Shown in pieces: positions 13,897-19,153 of a stretch of 19,153 nt of DNA. A program made the translations under genes and the position numbers. The notes below the pieces were generated by a model that was not told the DNA's origin, did no database searches, and was given only the letters and a program-made list of their open reading frames with translations. Each line of letters opens with the position of its first letter. Position 1 is the first letter of the stretch. The DNA is from Desulfobacterales bacterium (GTDB lineage: Bacteria > Desulfobacterota > Desulfobacteria > Desulfobacterales > UBA11574), in contig JAAXQD010000080.1 of NCBI GenBank assembly GCA_012974475.1, forward strand, positions 1-19,153. Reading direction: 5' to 3'.

Positions 13897-14154
13897 TCAA
13901 ACAGCTTTTTCGACGACCTTGTTTACGCGCCACCGTTTGGTTTTACTTAGCGGTCTTGACTGAGTTATCAAAACTTTATCTCCGGCTCGACAAACATTGT
14001 TTTCATCGTGAACGGCGAACTTGGAACGCCGCCTGATATATTTCTTGTAAAATCTGTGTTTAACGAGCCGCTCAACCAATACGATGACGGTCTTGTCCAT
14101 CTTGTCGCTGACCACTGTCCCGGTTATTTGTGTTTTTTGTAACTTTTTTTTCAT
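13897..14154 (-). CDS. rpsQ: 30S ribosomal protein S17
   Basis: S17 is a primary 16S rRNA-binding OB-fold protein of the lower body. The 85 residues show the expected KTQITGTVVSDKMDKTVIVLVERLV in part, RRSKFAVHDENNVCRAGDKVLI in part, and a final SRPLSKTKRWRVNKVVEKA. SDKM-KT and ESRPLSK-type motifs are diagnostic. The ATG at 14154 lies 8 bases after the rpmC stop. No good ribosome site is visible between them, so initiation is probably coupled to rpmC termination. Confidence 0.96.
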   Translation of the reverse strand: MKKKLQKTQITGTVVSDKMDKTVIVLVERLVKHRFYKKYIRRRSKFAVHDENNVCRAGDKVLITQSRPLSKTKRWRVNKVVEKAV

Positions 14155-14162
14155 GACAACAA

Positions 14163-14366
14163 CTATTCTGCCTTTTTACCCAATTCAAGTTGCTTTATTA
14201 TGGTTTTGACCCTGGCAATATCTCGCTTGGTCTGCTTCATTTTTTGGGGATTTTCAAGCTGCCCGGTTTCATGCTGAAAGCGTAGATTAAACAATTCCTG
14301 TTTAAGATCATCCCCTTTTCGTACCATTTCTTCGACACTCAGTGCTCTGATCTCACTCGCTTTCAT
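14163..14366 (-). CDS. rpmC: 50S ribosomal protein L29
   Basis: L29 is a small two-helix protein beside the polypeptide exit, part of the docking platform for trigger factor and the signal recognition particle with L23. The 67 residues are typical: MKASEIRALSVEEMVRKGDD, LKQELFNLRFQHETGQLENP (LFNLRFQ and TGQLENP are diagnostic), then KMKQTKRDIARVKTII. The ATG overlaps the rplP stop (TAATG), so the two are translationally coupled. Confidence 0.96.
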   Translation of the reverse strand: MKASEIRALSVEEMVRKGDDLKQELFNLRFQHETGQLENPQKMKQTKRDIARVKTIIKQLELGKKAE

Positions 14367-14779
14367 TACGAATCACCTCTCTCTATGAACCTTGTTTTTA
14401 CAGAAAGCTTATGTGAGGCAAGCCGAAGTGCTTCCTTTGCCAGTTCTCTGGAAATCCCCTCCATCTCATAAAGTACTCTTCCAGGACGAATGACTGCAAC
14501 CCATCCCTCCGGAGATCCTTTCCCTTTTCCCATCCTGACTTCAGCAGGTTTTTTTGTAAAAGGCTTATCAGGAAATATCCTTATCCACATCTTACCGCCT
14601 CTTTTGACATGCCGTGTCATGGCGATACGCGCGGCTTCAATCTGTTTTGAACTGATTGTACCGCATTCTACCGCCTGCAATCCAAATTCCCCGAAATCGA
14701 GATTACACCCCCGATGGGCAGCGCCTCTCATTTTGCCTTTTTGCTGTTTTCGATATTTTACCTTCTTGGGACTAAGCAT
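14366..14779 (-). CDS. rplP: 50S ribosomal protein L16
   Basis: L16 helps shape the A-site tRNA corridor of the large subunit and is required for the final 50S maturation step. From the ATG at 14779 the protein has 137 residues, the standard length, beginning MLSPKKVKYRKQQKGKMRG. Also visible are FGEFGLQAVECGTISSKQIEAARIA in part, RHVKRGGKMWIRIFPDKP, the RMGKGKGSPEGWVAVI block and EALRLASHKLSVKTRF. The frame extends five codons further to a TTG at 14794, but the ATG gives the family-standard N-terminus, with GGAG 9 bases upstream. The gap toward rpsC holds three hairpins. Confidence 0.96.
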   Translation of the reverse strand: MLSPKKVKYRKQQKGKMRGAAHRGCNLDFGEFGLQAVECGTISSKQIEAARIAMTRHVKRGGKMWIRIFPDKPFTKKPAEVRMGKGKGSPEGWVAVIRPGRVLYEMEGISRELAKEALRLASHKLSVKTRFIERGDS

Positions 14780-14819
14780 GTCCTCTATCTCCAATACTTC
14801 ATTGTGTACATGTTATCCA

Positions 14820-14892
14820 ATCGCTTCGCGATCGTGTAAAACGCCTGCCCCCAGAGCCCTCGCTCGCGAGGCAGTGGGACGGCTTGGCCGTC
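14820..14892 (-). repeat. Three tandem GC-rich stem-loops between rpsC and rplP
   Basis: Within 73 bases lie three perfect short hairpins. They are ATCGC-ttc-GCGAT (14820-14832), CCTCG-ctcg-CGAGG (14858-14871), and GACGGC-ttg-GCCGTC (14878-14892). An alternative pairing joins CTGCC (14845-14849) with GGCAG (14870-14874). The segment is clearly richer in G and C than the other spacers of the cluster. No U run follows, so these are not simple terminators. They may be a REP-like insertion, a message-stabilising structure or a protein-binding leader for rplP. Confidence 0.55.
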
Positions 14893-14916
14893 TGTGAAAG
14901 GGAGTTCCTGTGGGAT

Positions 14917-15564
14917 CTATCCGACCGGCACCTTATCTTTCTTTAAAATCTCACCTTTAAAAATAAATACCTTTACACCGATAATGCCGTATGTTGTTCG
15001 CGCTTCTATAAAACCGTAGTCGATATCGGCTCTTAAGGTATGTAGCGGTATTCGGCCCTCTCTGTACTGTTCTGTCCTTGCCATCTCCGCACCGCCCAGT
15101 CGGCCTGAACATATAATCTTTATACCCTCTGCCCCAAACCGCATGGCAGATGAAATGCCACGCTTCATGGCTCTTCGGAATGCAACCCGCCGTTCAATCT
15201 GAAGCGCGATATTTTCAGCCACAAGCTGTGCATCGATCTCGGGTTTTCTAACCTCCTGAATGTCGATAATGACTTCGTGGGAAATGAATTTTTCAAGCTC
15301 CTTCTTGAGCAATGATATTTCAGAGCCTTTCTTTCCGATCACAATCCCGGGCCTGGATGTAAAAACCCGGAGCCTGACACGCTTGGACGATCTTTCGATT
15401 TCAACCCTGGAAATGCCTGCGTGGTAGAGTCTCTTCTTCAAGAATTTTCGGATATTATAATCTTCCAGAATATAATCTGCATATTGCTTTCCGGCATACC
15501 ACCGTGATTCCCAGGTCTTAACAATACCCAGCCTTAATCCAATAGGATTTACTTTCTGGCCCAA
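14917..15564 (-). CDS. rpsC: 30S ribosomal protein S3 (TTG start)
   Basis: S3 sits in the head at the mRNA entry site and, with S4 and S5, forms the ribosomal helicase. The 215 residues start MGQKVNPIGLRLGIVKTWES (in part), carry the KH domain with PGIVIGKKGSEISLLKKEL around 73-91 (GxxG as GKKG), then MKRGISSAMRFGAEGIKII and SGRLGGAEMARTEQYREGRIP (in part), ending YGIIGVKVFIFKGEI. It is somewhat shorter than the 233 residues of Escherichia coli because the C-terminal tail is short. The start is TTG at 15564, with GGGAGG 7 bases upstream. rplV lies 21 bp upstream, and a 137-bp hairpin-rich gap follows. Confidence 0.97.
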   Translation of the reverse strand: MGQKVNPIGLRLGIVKTWESRWYAGKQYADYILEDYNIRKFLKKRLYHAGISRVEIERSSKRVRLRVFTSRPGIVIGKKGSEISLLKKELEKFISHEVIIDIQEVRKPEIDAQLVAENIALQIERRVAFRRAMKRGISSAMRFGAEGIKIICSGRLGGAEMARTEQYREGRIPLHTLRADIDYGFIEARTTYGIIGVKVFIFKGEILKKDKVPVG

Positions 15565-15585
15565 GCTTTTACCTCCCTTTTAGGT

Positions 15586-15918
15586 CTAATCCTCAGATAA
15601 AATAACCGTAATATGAGCAGTTCTCTTTAAAATACGTGTGCCCCTGCCGCGTGCCCTTGCTTTGAAGCGTTTCAATGTAGGGCCCTGGTCTGCGGTTATA
15701 TTACGGATAACCAATGAATCCAGATTGACATCCGGATGTTGATCTGCATTCGCCACAGCACTTTTGACTGTTTTTTCGACAATAGATGCCGCCTTCTGCG
15801 GCATAAATTTGAGTATTTCCAGACCCTCTTCCACCGGCCTCCCCTTAACAGCACCAACGATCATACGAACCTTCTGAGGAGAGATACGCACATATTTCGT
15901 TACAGCTCTAACTTCCAT
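15586..15918 (-). CDS. rplV: 50S ribosomal protein L22
   Basis: L22 spans the large subunit. Its long beta-hairpin lines the nascent-chain tunnel, where macrolides and arrest peptides act. The 110 residues have MEVRAVTKYVRISPQKVRMI in part, VKSAVANADQHPDVNLDSLVI in part, and the tunnel hairpin TLKRFKARARGRGTRILKRTAHITVIL around 79-105. Length is standard. No insertion or deletion is seen in the hairpin tip (KARARGRGTRI), so no macrolide-resistance change of that type is evident. AAGGAA lies 10 bases before the ATG. rpsS ends 27 bp upstream. Confidence 0.96.
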   Translation of the reverse strand: MEVRAVTKYVRISPQKVRMIVGAVKGRPVEEGLEILKFMPQKAASIVEKTVKSAVANADQHPDVNLDSLVIRNITADQGPTLKRFKARARGRGTRILKRTAHITVILSED

Positions 15919-15945
15919 TACAAACAGTTCCTTTTCTGCCCATCC

Positions 15946-16227
15946 TTAACGCTTCAATCTTGATTTCTTATCAGCAGCATGACCATAATAAGTGCGGGTC
16001 GGTGAAAATTCACCCAGTTTGTGTCCAACCATGTCTTCGGTGACAAATACCGGAACAAACTTTTTCCCATTATGAACCGCCAGTGTAATTCCCACCATTT
16101 CAGGAACAATTGTCGATCTTCTCGACCATGTCTTGATAACTCGGTTGCTTCGAGATTCCTGAGCGACAAGCACTTTCCGTAGTAACTTTTCTTCAATAAA
16201 CGGACCTTTTTTCAACGATCGTGGCAT
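15946..16227 (-). CDS. rpsS: 30S ribosomal protein S19
   Basis: S19 lies in the small-subunit head next to S13 and forms an intersubunit bridge. The 93 residues contain the invariant opening MPRSLKKGPFIEEKLL, TWSRRSTIVPEMVGITLAVHNGKKFVPV in part, and TEDMVGHKLGEFSPTRTYYGH near the end. GHKLGEF-PTR is diagnostic. Length is standard. The ATG follows GGAG by about 6 bases. It lies 13 bp after rplB in normal S10 order. Confidence 0.97.
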   Translation of the reverse strand: MPRSLKKGPFIEEKLLRKVLVAQESRSNRVIKTWSRRSTIVPEMVGITLAVHNGKKFVPVFVTEDMVGHKLGEFSPTRTYYGHAADKKSRLKR

Positions 16228-16240
16228 AAACTACTCCCTG

Positions 16241-17068
16241 CTATTTCTTGGTACGCTTTTTGACAATATAGCGATTGCTTTTCCTTTTCTTCCGGGTTTT
16301 AAAACCCTTGCTCGGCATGCCCCACGGGCTGCATGGATGTCGTCCGCCCGAAGATCTGCCTTCGCCCCCGCCCATTGGATGGTCAACCGGATTCATGGCG
16401 ACACCTCTCACCTTGGGACGTCTCCCGAGCCAACGCTTGCGACCCGCTTTTCCGAGAGATATGTTCTCATGAATCACATTGCCAAGCTGACCGATGGTCG
16501 CCTTGCAATTCAAAAGAATCATCCGAACTTCACCGGACGGAAGCTTTATGAGCGCATAACGATCTTCCTTTGCCATCAGCTGGGCGTATGTTCCGGCGCT
16601 TCTGACAATCTGTCCGCCTTTTCCAATCCGCAATTCAATGTTGTGAATATGTGTTCCCAGCGGAATATTAGTCAGCGGAAGCGTATTTCCGGGTTTTATA
16701 TCTGCATCAGGTCCTGAAAGCACCGTATCGCCCACGCGAAGGTTAACCGGCGCCAGTATGTATCGCTTCTCACCGTCGACATAATTGAGGAGGGCGATTC
16801 TCGCGGATCGATTCGGATCATACTCTATGGCGGCGACTTTGGCCGGAATTCCGGTCTTGTCCCTTTTAAAATCTACAATCCGGTAGTGCCGCTTATTCCC
16901 GCCCCCGCGGTGCCTGCATGTGATGCGGCCATGAACATTACGGCCGCCTTTTTTCTTGAGGACTTTTAACAGGCTTCTTTCAGGGGTGGTACTCGTAATT
17001 TCTTCAAATGTCGAATACGATTGAGCACGCCTCCCGGGGGAAGTCGGTTTAACTTTTTTTACAGCCAT
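16241..17068 (-). CDS. rplB: 50S ribosomal protein L2
   Basis: L2 is among the most conserved ribosomal proteins. It binds domain IV of 23S rRNA near the peptidyl transferase centre and is needed for subunit joining. The 275 residues include KKGGRNVHGRITCRHRGGGN (in part), AAIEYDPNRSARIALLNYVDGEKRYI in part, and the catalytic-region end RPKVRGVAMNPVDHPMGGGEG followed by SSGGRHPCSPWG. The histidine in NPVDHPMGGGEG, whose counterpart has been tied to activity in other bacteria, is present. It starts 11 bp after rplW, with AAAGGGG upstream. Confidence 0.97.
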   Translation of the reverse strand: MAVKKVKPTSPGRRAQSYSTFEEITSTTPERSLLKVLKKKGGRNVHGRITCRHRGGGNKRHYRIVDFKRDKTGIPAKVAAIEYDPNRSARIALLNYVDGEKRYILAPVNLRVGDTVLSGPDADIKPGNTLPLTNIPLGTHIHNIELRIGKGGQIVRSAGTYAQLMAKEDRYALIKLPSGEVRMILLNCKATIGQLGNVIHENISLGKAGRKRWLGRRPKVRGVAMNPVDHPMGGGEGRSSGGRHPCSPWGMPSKGFKTRKKRKSNRYIVKKRTKK

Positions 17069-17079
17069 TCTTTACCCCT

Positions 17080-17367
17080 TTAAACTCCTTCAAAAAAATC
17101 GATACGCTCACCAGGCATCAATTTGACAATTGCTTTCTTCCAGTCTCTACGTTTTCCGATAATCCGCCCTCTTTGCTTGGTCTTTCCCTTAACCTGAATG
17201 GTTTTTACAGTGTCGACTTTTACGTTGAAAATGTCTTGAATCGCCCTTTTAATCTCAACTCGATTGGCATTGCGATCGACTTCAAACGTAATCTGGTTAT
17301 AATTCTCTTTTTGAATGTTTGTCTTTTCAGTGATCAAGGGGCGTCTTATTAAATCGTACGGAATCAT
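17080..17367 (-). CDS. rplW: 50S ribosomal protein L23
   Basis: L23 stands at the polypeptide exit and is the main docking point for trigger factor and the signal recognition particle. The 95 residues show YDLIRRPLITEKTNIQKENYNQITFEVD in part, ANRVEIKRAIQDIFNVKVDTVKTI in part, and KKAIVKLMPGERIDFFEGV at the end. RPLITEK, ANK-EIK and L-G-RIDFF motifs are typical. Its ATG overlaps the rplD stop by four bases, so the pair is translationally coupled. Confidence 0.97.
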   Translation of the reverse strand: MIPYDLIRRPLITEKTNIQKENYNQITFEVDRNANRVEIKRAIQDIFNVKVDTVKTIQVKGKTKQRGRIIGKRRDWKKAIVKLMPGERIDFFEGV

Positions 17368-17987
17368 CCCAGCAGCCTCCCTTCAATAGACTTTAGCGAA
17401 GACTCGAGCAGTACCACATTCTTATGTTTAAGAATGTCATATACGTTCATTCCTTCTACTTTTAAAACCTTTATGCCCGGAACATTTCTGGAAGACAGCA
17501 CCAGATGCTCATTGGTTTTTTCGGTGACAATCAAAGCATTTAGAGTGTTCAAGGCCTCCATAACCTCAAGGAATTCCTTGGTTTTAATCCTGTCGAGATC
17601 AAGCTCGTCAAGCACCACAAGGTTGTCCTCCTTCAGCTTGCTGCTCAGGGCCATCTTAAGGCCCAGCCGTTTTACCTTTTTCGGAACGTTATAGGAATAC
17701 GACCTGGGATCAGGACCAAACACTGAACCGCCGCCTCTTAACAGCGGTGACTTGACATCACCGCGACGCGCACGGCCGGTCCCTTTCTGTCTATAAAGTT
17801 TTTTTCCACTCCCCTTAACATCGCTGCGATGTTTTACAGATGCCGACCCTGCTCGTCTATTTGCGAGCTGCATGGTCACGACTTCATGCAACACATTCGA
17901 TTTAACGGGTATGCTGAAAATAGTGTCTGGAAGTTCAACCTGTGAAACTTTTTCTGCTTTTCGATTAAGAACATCTACAAGAGCCAT
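17364..17987 (-). CDS. rplD: 50S ribosomal protein L4
   Basis: L4 extends a basic loop into the nascent-chain tunnel opposite L22. In enterobacteria it also represses the S10 operon through a leader upstream of rpsJ. That control is not visible here, since tuf lies directly before rpsJ. The 207 residues show VVTMQLANRRAGSASVKHRSDVKGSGKK in part, the tunnel loop YRQKGTGRARRGDVKSPLLRGGGSVFGP (in part) near 64-92, and YSYNVPKKVKRLGLKMALSSK in part. Length is typical. The ribosome site is weak (TGAGATG). It lies 61 bp after rplC. Confidence 0.96.
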   Translation of the reverse strand: MALVDVLNRKAEKVSQVELPDTIFSIPVKSNVLHEVVTMQLANRRAGSASVKHRSDVKGSGKKLYRQKGTGRARRGDVKSPLLRGGGSVFGPDPRSYSYNVPKKVKRLGLKMALSSKLKEDNLVVLDELDLDRIKTKEFLEVMEALNTLNALIVTEKTNEHLVLSSRNVPGIKVLKVEGMNVYDILKHKNVVLLESSLKSIEGRLLG

Positions 17988-18048
17988 AATTACATCTCAA
18001 AAATTAATAATAAAAAAGATTAATAAAATTCTTAGTGAATTATTCCAT

Positions 18049-18681
18049 CTATTCTGCAAATTTTGGTTTTTTGATCTCAACAACGCCGGAGCCCGATCCA
18101 GGAATAGCACCTTTTATCAGCATAATATTCTCTTCAGGCCTGATGTCGACAATTTCCAAGTTTCGAACCGTTTTACGATTATTTCCATATTGACCGGGCA
18201 TTTTTTTGCCTTTGATCACCTTTGCAGGCGTGGCACTACAACCGATGGAGCCTGGAATTCTGTGGCTGTGACTGCCGTGAGTCTTTTGACCGCCATGAAA
18301 CCCATGCCGTTTAATGACACCGGAAAAACCCCTCCCTTTGGAGACGCCGGTGACATCAACACGTTCCCCAATCTCAAAAATGTCCGGTTTAATCGCCTGG
18401 CCGAGGCTGTATTCAGCTGGATTATCCACATGAATTTCACGCAGAATTGCAAAACGTGTATCTCCGCTCTTTTTCAAATGTCCTTCCATCGGCTTGTTAA
18501 CACGAGATTTCTTTTTCTCGCCAAACCCAATTTGAAGCGCATTATATCCATCCGTATCGATCGTCTTTATCTGGGTTACCGAACACGGGCCCACCTCAAC
18601 AACCGTTACCGGTATACATTGACCTTCAGGGGTGAACAACCCTGTCATCCCAATTTTTTTACCTATCAATCCTTTACTCAT
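18049..18681 (-). CDS. rplC: 50S ribosomal protein L3
   Basis: L3 binds the 3' end of 23S rRNA, and its extended loop reaches the peptidyl transferase centre. The 210 residues begin MSKGLIGKKIGMTGLFTPEG and contain VDVTGVSKGRGFSGVIKRH, GFHGGQKTHGSHSHRIPGSIG (in part), and the central loop tip KGKKMPGQYGNNRKTVRNL, of which GQYGN matches the usual GQMG or GHYG block. It ends with PGSGSGVVEIKKP. Length is standard. AAGG lies close to the ATG, so spacing is short, and a further AAAGGGAC lies about 14 bases upstream. It follows rpsJ by 50 bp. Confidence 0.97.
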   Translation of the reverse strand: MSKGLIGKKIGMTGLFTPEGQCIPVTVVEVGPCSVTQIKTIDTDGYNALQIGFGEKKKSRVNKPMEGHLKKSGDTRFAILREIHVDNPAEYSLGQAIKPDIFEIGERVDVTGVSKGRGFSGVIKRHGFHGGQKTHGSHSHRIPGSIGCSATPAKVIKGKKMPGQYGNNRKTVRNLEIVDIRPEENIMLIKGAIPGSGSGVVEIKKPKFAE

Positions 18682-18731
18682 TACCTTTATTCTGTCCCTT
18701 TGCAGCGCTTACGAAACGACCGCATTAAATG

Positions 18732-19037
18732 CTACAGCTTAATCTCCACATCCACCCCGGGAGAAAGATCCAATTTCATCAAAGCATCTACGGTCTGTTG
18801 GGTCGGATCCAGAATATCAAGCAGCCGTTTATGTGTTCTGATTTCAAACTGTTCGCGAGATTTCTTGTCCACATGAGGGGATCGCAGAACACAATACTTA
18901 TTGATTCGTGTCGGAAGCGGTATCGGCCCGACCACTTTTGCTCCGGTTTTATTGGCCGTATCAACAATATCCGTAACAGACTGATCCAGAAGCTTATGAT
19001 CGTATGCTTTGAGCCTGATCCTGATTTTAGTATTCAT
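18732..19037 (-). CDS. rpsJ: 30S ribosomal protein S10 (NusE)
   Basis: S10 is a small-subunit head protein that also acts as NusE, partner of NusB and NusG in antitermination and transcription-translation coupling. The 101 residues show MNTKIRIRLKAYDHKLLDQS, KVVGPIPLPTRINKYCVLRSPHVDKKSREQFEIR in part, and HKRLLDILDPTQQTVDALMKLDLSPGVDVEI in part. Length and sequence are standard. It starts 16 bases after the tuf stop, with only an A-rich, weak ribosome site. Reading straight on from tuf suggests one str-S10 transcription unit, without the long L4-responsive leader of Escherichia coli. Confidence 0.97.
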   Translation of the reverse strand: MNTKIRIRLKAYDHKLLDQSVTDIVDTANKTGAKVVGPIPLPTRINKYCVLRSPHVDKKSREQFEIRTHKRLLDILDPTQQTVDALMKLDLSPGVDVEIKL

Positions 19038-19053
19038 AATCTTTTTTTTCTCT

Positions 19054-19153
19054 TTACTCTATAATCTCGCTCACCACACCGGCGCCAACCGTCCGACCGC
19101 CTTCTCTGATGGCAAACCTGAGTTCTTTTTCCATCGCTATGGGTGTTATCAAC
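19054..19153 (-). CDS. tuf: Elongation factor Tu, C-terminal end only (continues beyond window)
   Basis: The last 32 codons and stop are present. The peptide ITPIAMEKELRFAIREGG followed by RTVGAGVVSEIIE is the hallmark end of EF-Tu domain 3. EF-Tu carries aminoacyl-tRNA to the ribosome as a GTPase. The rest of the gene lies beyond the right edge. Its place immediately before rpsJ shows the str and S10 gene blocks are joined here, as in many bacteria outside the enterics. Confidence 0.95.
   Translation of the reverse strand, partial: LITPIAMEKELRFAIREGGRTVGAGVVSEIIE

Noticed and set aside
14780..14794. Five-residue N-terminal extension of L16 from a TTG codon
   Set aside because: The ATG at 14779 yields the family-standard 137-residue protein with a usable ribosome site.
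17872..18876. Long 334-codon plus-strand open frame
   Set aside because: It lies antisense to rplD, rplC and rpsJ, whose protein sequences are unmistakable. It has no ribosome site and reads as the shadow of their codon usage.
1..19153. CRISPR arrays, tRNA or rRNA genes, toxin-antitoxin or defence genes, insertion sequences with transposase
   Set aside because: None was recognised on either strand. The only mobile-element-like signals are the adapter at 1-19 and the 223-bp inverted repeat.

Overview
The window is a chromosomal contig end from a Gram-negative bacterium. It is most likely one of the Desulfobacterota (former Deltaproteobacteria, Desulfobacterales-like). This placement is inferred from gene order and protein character: tuf directly upstream of rpsJ, a zinc-type S14, cysteine-containing S4 and L36, an L24 with a zinc-ribbon-like tail, moderate GC content and AATGA-rich intergenic spacers. 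No 16S gene is present to confirm it. The first 19 bases are not genomic. They match the Tn5 mosaic-end adapter used in tagmentation libraries, so the contig really begins at base 20.

From right to left, all on the minus strand, 4208-19153 is one long str/S10/spc/alpha ribosomal gene cluster: tuf (3' end only), rpsJ, rplC, rplD, rplW, rplB, rpsS, rplV, rpsC, rplP, rpmC, rpsQ, rplN, rplX, rplE, rpsN, rpsH, rplF, rplR, rpsE, rpmD, rplO, secY, infA, rpmJ, rpsM, rpsK, rpsD, rpoA, rplQ. A strong intrinsic terminator at 4142-4176 closes it. The products build both ribosomal subunits, the core translocon subunit SecY, initiation factor IF-1 and the RNA polymerase alpha subunit. Most neighbours are coupled by short gaps or overlaps. 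Nine gaps of about 80-170 bp stand out. They hold a candidate spc promoter (13830-13859), hairpins (7179-7228, 7784-7837, 14820-14892) and similar AT-rich spacers. adk and map, which often lie between secY and infA, are absent there.

Downstream of the terminator, 1-4071 is an accessory stretch. It has an FAD-dependent oxidoreductase remnant with an out-of-frame internal deletion (3574-4071, minus), a nitrilase-superfamily hydrolase (plus, convergent with the remnant), a metallo-beta-lactamase-fold hydrolase and an AEC-family transporter (both minus, possibly co-transcribed). It ends with a 223-bp nested inverted repeat that may be a small non-autonomous mobile or REP-like element, and a signal-peptide protein cut by the contig end.

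I see no new multi-gene system. The points most worth a second look are the FAD-gene deletion, the 111-residue lysine-then-glutamate tail on L17, the 223-bp inverted repeat, the hairpin trio between rpsC and rplP, and TTG start codons that fall only on small-subunit genes (rpsC, rpsN, rpsE, rpsM, rpsD).
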